From positions 1 to 8,136 of the forward strand of contig CABQCB010000066.1 of assembly GCA_902462475.1 (NCBI GenBank): a stretch of DNA of 8,136 nt. Direction: 5' to 3'. The position numbers were made by a program, and so were the translations under genes. Shown here in pieces: positions 7,394-8,136 of this stretch; within the stretch, counting starts at the first letter, position 1, and every line of letters starts with the position of its first letter. This DNA comes from an uncultured Oscillibacter sp. (GTDB lineage: Bacteria > Bacillota_A > Clostridia > Oscillospirales > Oscillospiraceae). Below the pieces are notes generated by a model. That model made no database searches, was not told the origin of the DNA, and was given only the letters and a program-made list of their open reading frames with translations.

Positions 7394-8136
7394 ATGGCAG
7401 ATCTGCTCATCAGCACCCTGACTCAGGGCCTGATCTACGCGCTGATCTCCTTTGGCGTATACATTACCTATTCCATATTGGACTTTCCAGACCTGGGGGT
7501 AGACGGCACGTTTCCCCTGGGCGCCGCCGTCACCGCCGTGCTGCTGACCCGGGGCGTCAATCCCCTGGCCACCCTGGCAGCGGCCATGGCTGCCGGGGCC
7601 CTGGCAGGTCTCTTTACCGGCGTGGTCCACGTGTGCCTGAAGGTGCGCAACCTGCTGGCGGGCATCATCACCATGACGGCCCTCTTTTCCATCAATCTGC
7701 AGATCGCCGGGTCCAACCTGACGGTGGACCGCAGCGTGGAGACCATCTTCACCGCCTCCTGGGCAGAGTCAGCTCTGGGCGGTCTGAACCTGATGGAGCG
7801 CAAGCTGGTGATCTCCCTGGTGCTGGTGATCGTGGTAAAGCTGGCGCTGGACCTGTACTTCAAAACCAAGTCCGGCCTGCTGCTGCGGGCGGTGGGCGAC
7901 AACGCGGACCTTGTGACCACCCTGGGCAAGGACCGGGGTGCGGTGAAGATCTTCGGCCTCATGATCTCCAATATGCTGGTGGCTCTGGCGGGCAGCGTGG
8001 TATGCCATGAGCAGCGCAGCTTCTCCGCCACCATGGGCACCGGCCAGCTGGTCTACGGTCTGGCCGCCGTCATCATCGGCGTGTCCATCATGAACTTCTA
8101 CGCCGCCGGTCCCGGCCGCCTCCTGCGGGGCAAGCC
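7394..8136 (+). CDS. ABC transporter permease, TrpY-like, system 2 (partial, 3' end outside window)
   Basis: ATG at 7394 follows GGAGG by 8 bases and the frame stays open for 247 codons to the window edge, so the C-terminus is missing. It is an inner-membrane channel subunit of the BPD_transp_2 family (COG4120), with hydrophobic segments at about 8-28, 42-53, 58-80, 87-105, 137-155, 184-205 and 216-234. VYITYSILDFPDLGVDGT (22-39) aligns with VYLTYKILDIADLTVDGT of the permease at 3246-4208. The coupling-loop region TKSGLLLRAVGDNADLVTTL (158-177) replaces its TELGCSIRATGANPN. It lacks the insert of about 10 residues before the fifth helix seen in the first permease. It should pair with the binding protein at 5507 and an ATPase probably encoded just beyond the edge. 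The ribosome binding site lies in a small hairpin AAAGG-AGG-CCTTT (7378-7390). Confidence 0.92.
   Translation, partial: MADLLISTLTQGLIYALISFGVYITYSILDFPDLGVDGTFPLGAAVTAVLLTRGVNPLATLAAAMAAGALAGLFTGVVHVCLKVRNLLAGIITMTALFSINLQIAGSNLTVDRSVETIFTASWAESALGGLNLMERKLVISLVLVIVVKLALDLYFKTKSGLLLRAVGDNADLVTTLGKDRGAVKIFGLMISNMLVALAGSVVCHEQRSFSATMGTGQLVYGLAAVIIGVSIMNFYAAGPGRLLRGK

Overview
The window looks like chromosomal DNA from a high-GC, low-redundancy Firmicute, most likely a gut-type clostridium (Oscillospirales-like). This rests on the GC-rich third codon positions, strong AGGAGG-type ribosome binding sites, consensus sigma-A promoters and, decisively for the phylum, a T-box riboswitch. The genus cannot be named from sequence alone. 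I see no mobile element, CRISPR array, tRNA or rRNA.

Layout. Positions 1-80 hold no gene I can support, only a short GC-rich inverted repeat. Positions 81-1697 (minus strand) encode a complete CTP synthase (pyrG). The 460-base divergent region 1698-2156 carries a minus-strand promoter for pyrG with a long leader, a plus-strand promoter for the first transporter operon, and a cluster of palindromic half-sites between them. Positions 2157-4995 are a complete ABC uptake operon: lipoprotein substrate-binding protein, BPD_transp_2-type permease and ATPase. A strong intercistronic hairpin follows the binding-protein gene and a clear rho-independent terminator follows the ATPase.

Positions 5060-5393 are a second control region: an A5T5 upstream tract, a perfect-consensus promoter, and a complete T-box leader whose specifier loop is best read as UGG (Trp), ending in a terminator. 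After a possible 17-codon ORF comes a second, partly duplicated operon: another lipoprotein binding protein of the same family (5507-6484), a fumarylacetoacetate hydrolase (FAH) superfamily enzyme (6505-7371), and a second permease (7394 onward) cut by the window edge. The matching ATPase may lie beyond the edge.

How they work together. Both operons belong to the ABC family of which the tryptophan transporter TrpXYZ is the best-known member. The first has an ordinary promoter and no T-box. The second should be expressed when the cognate tRNA, probably tRNA-Trp, is uncharged. The most unusual point is the FAH-family enzyme gene placed between the binding protein and the permease of the T-box-controlled operon, which suggests that a tryptophan-related or aromatic-derived substrate is imported and processed. 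That link is inference.
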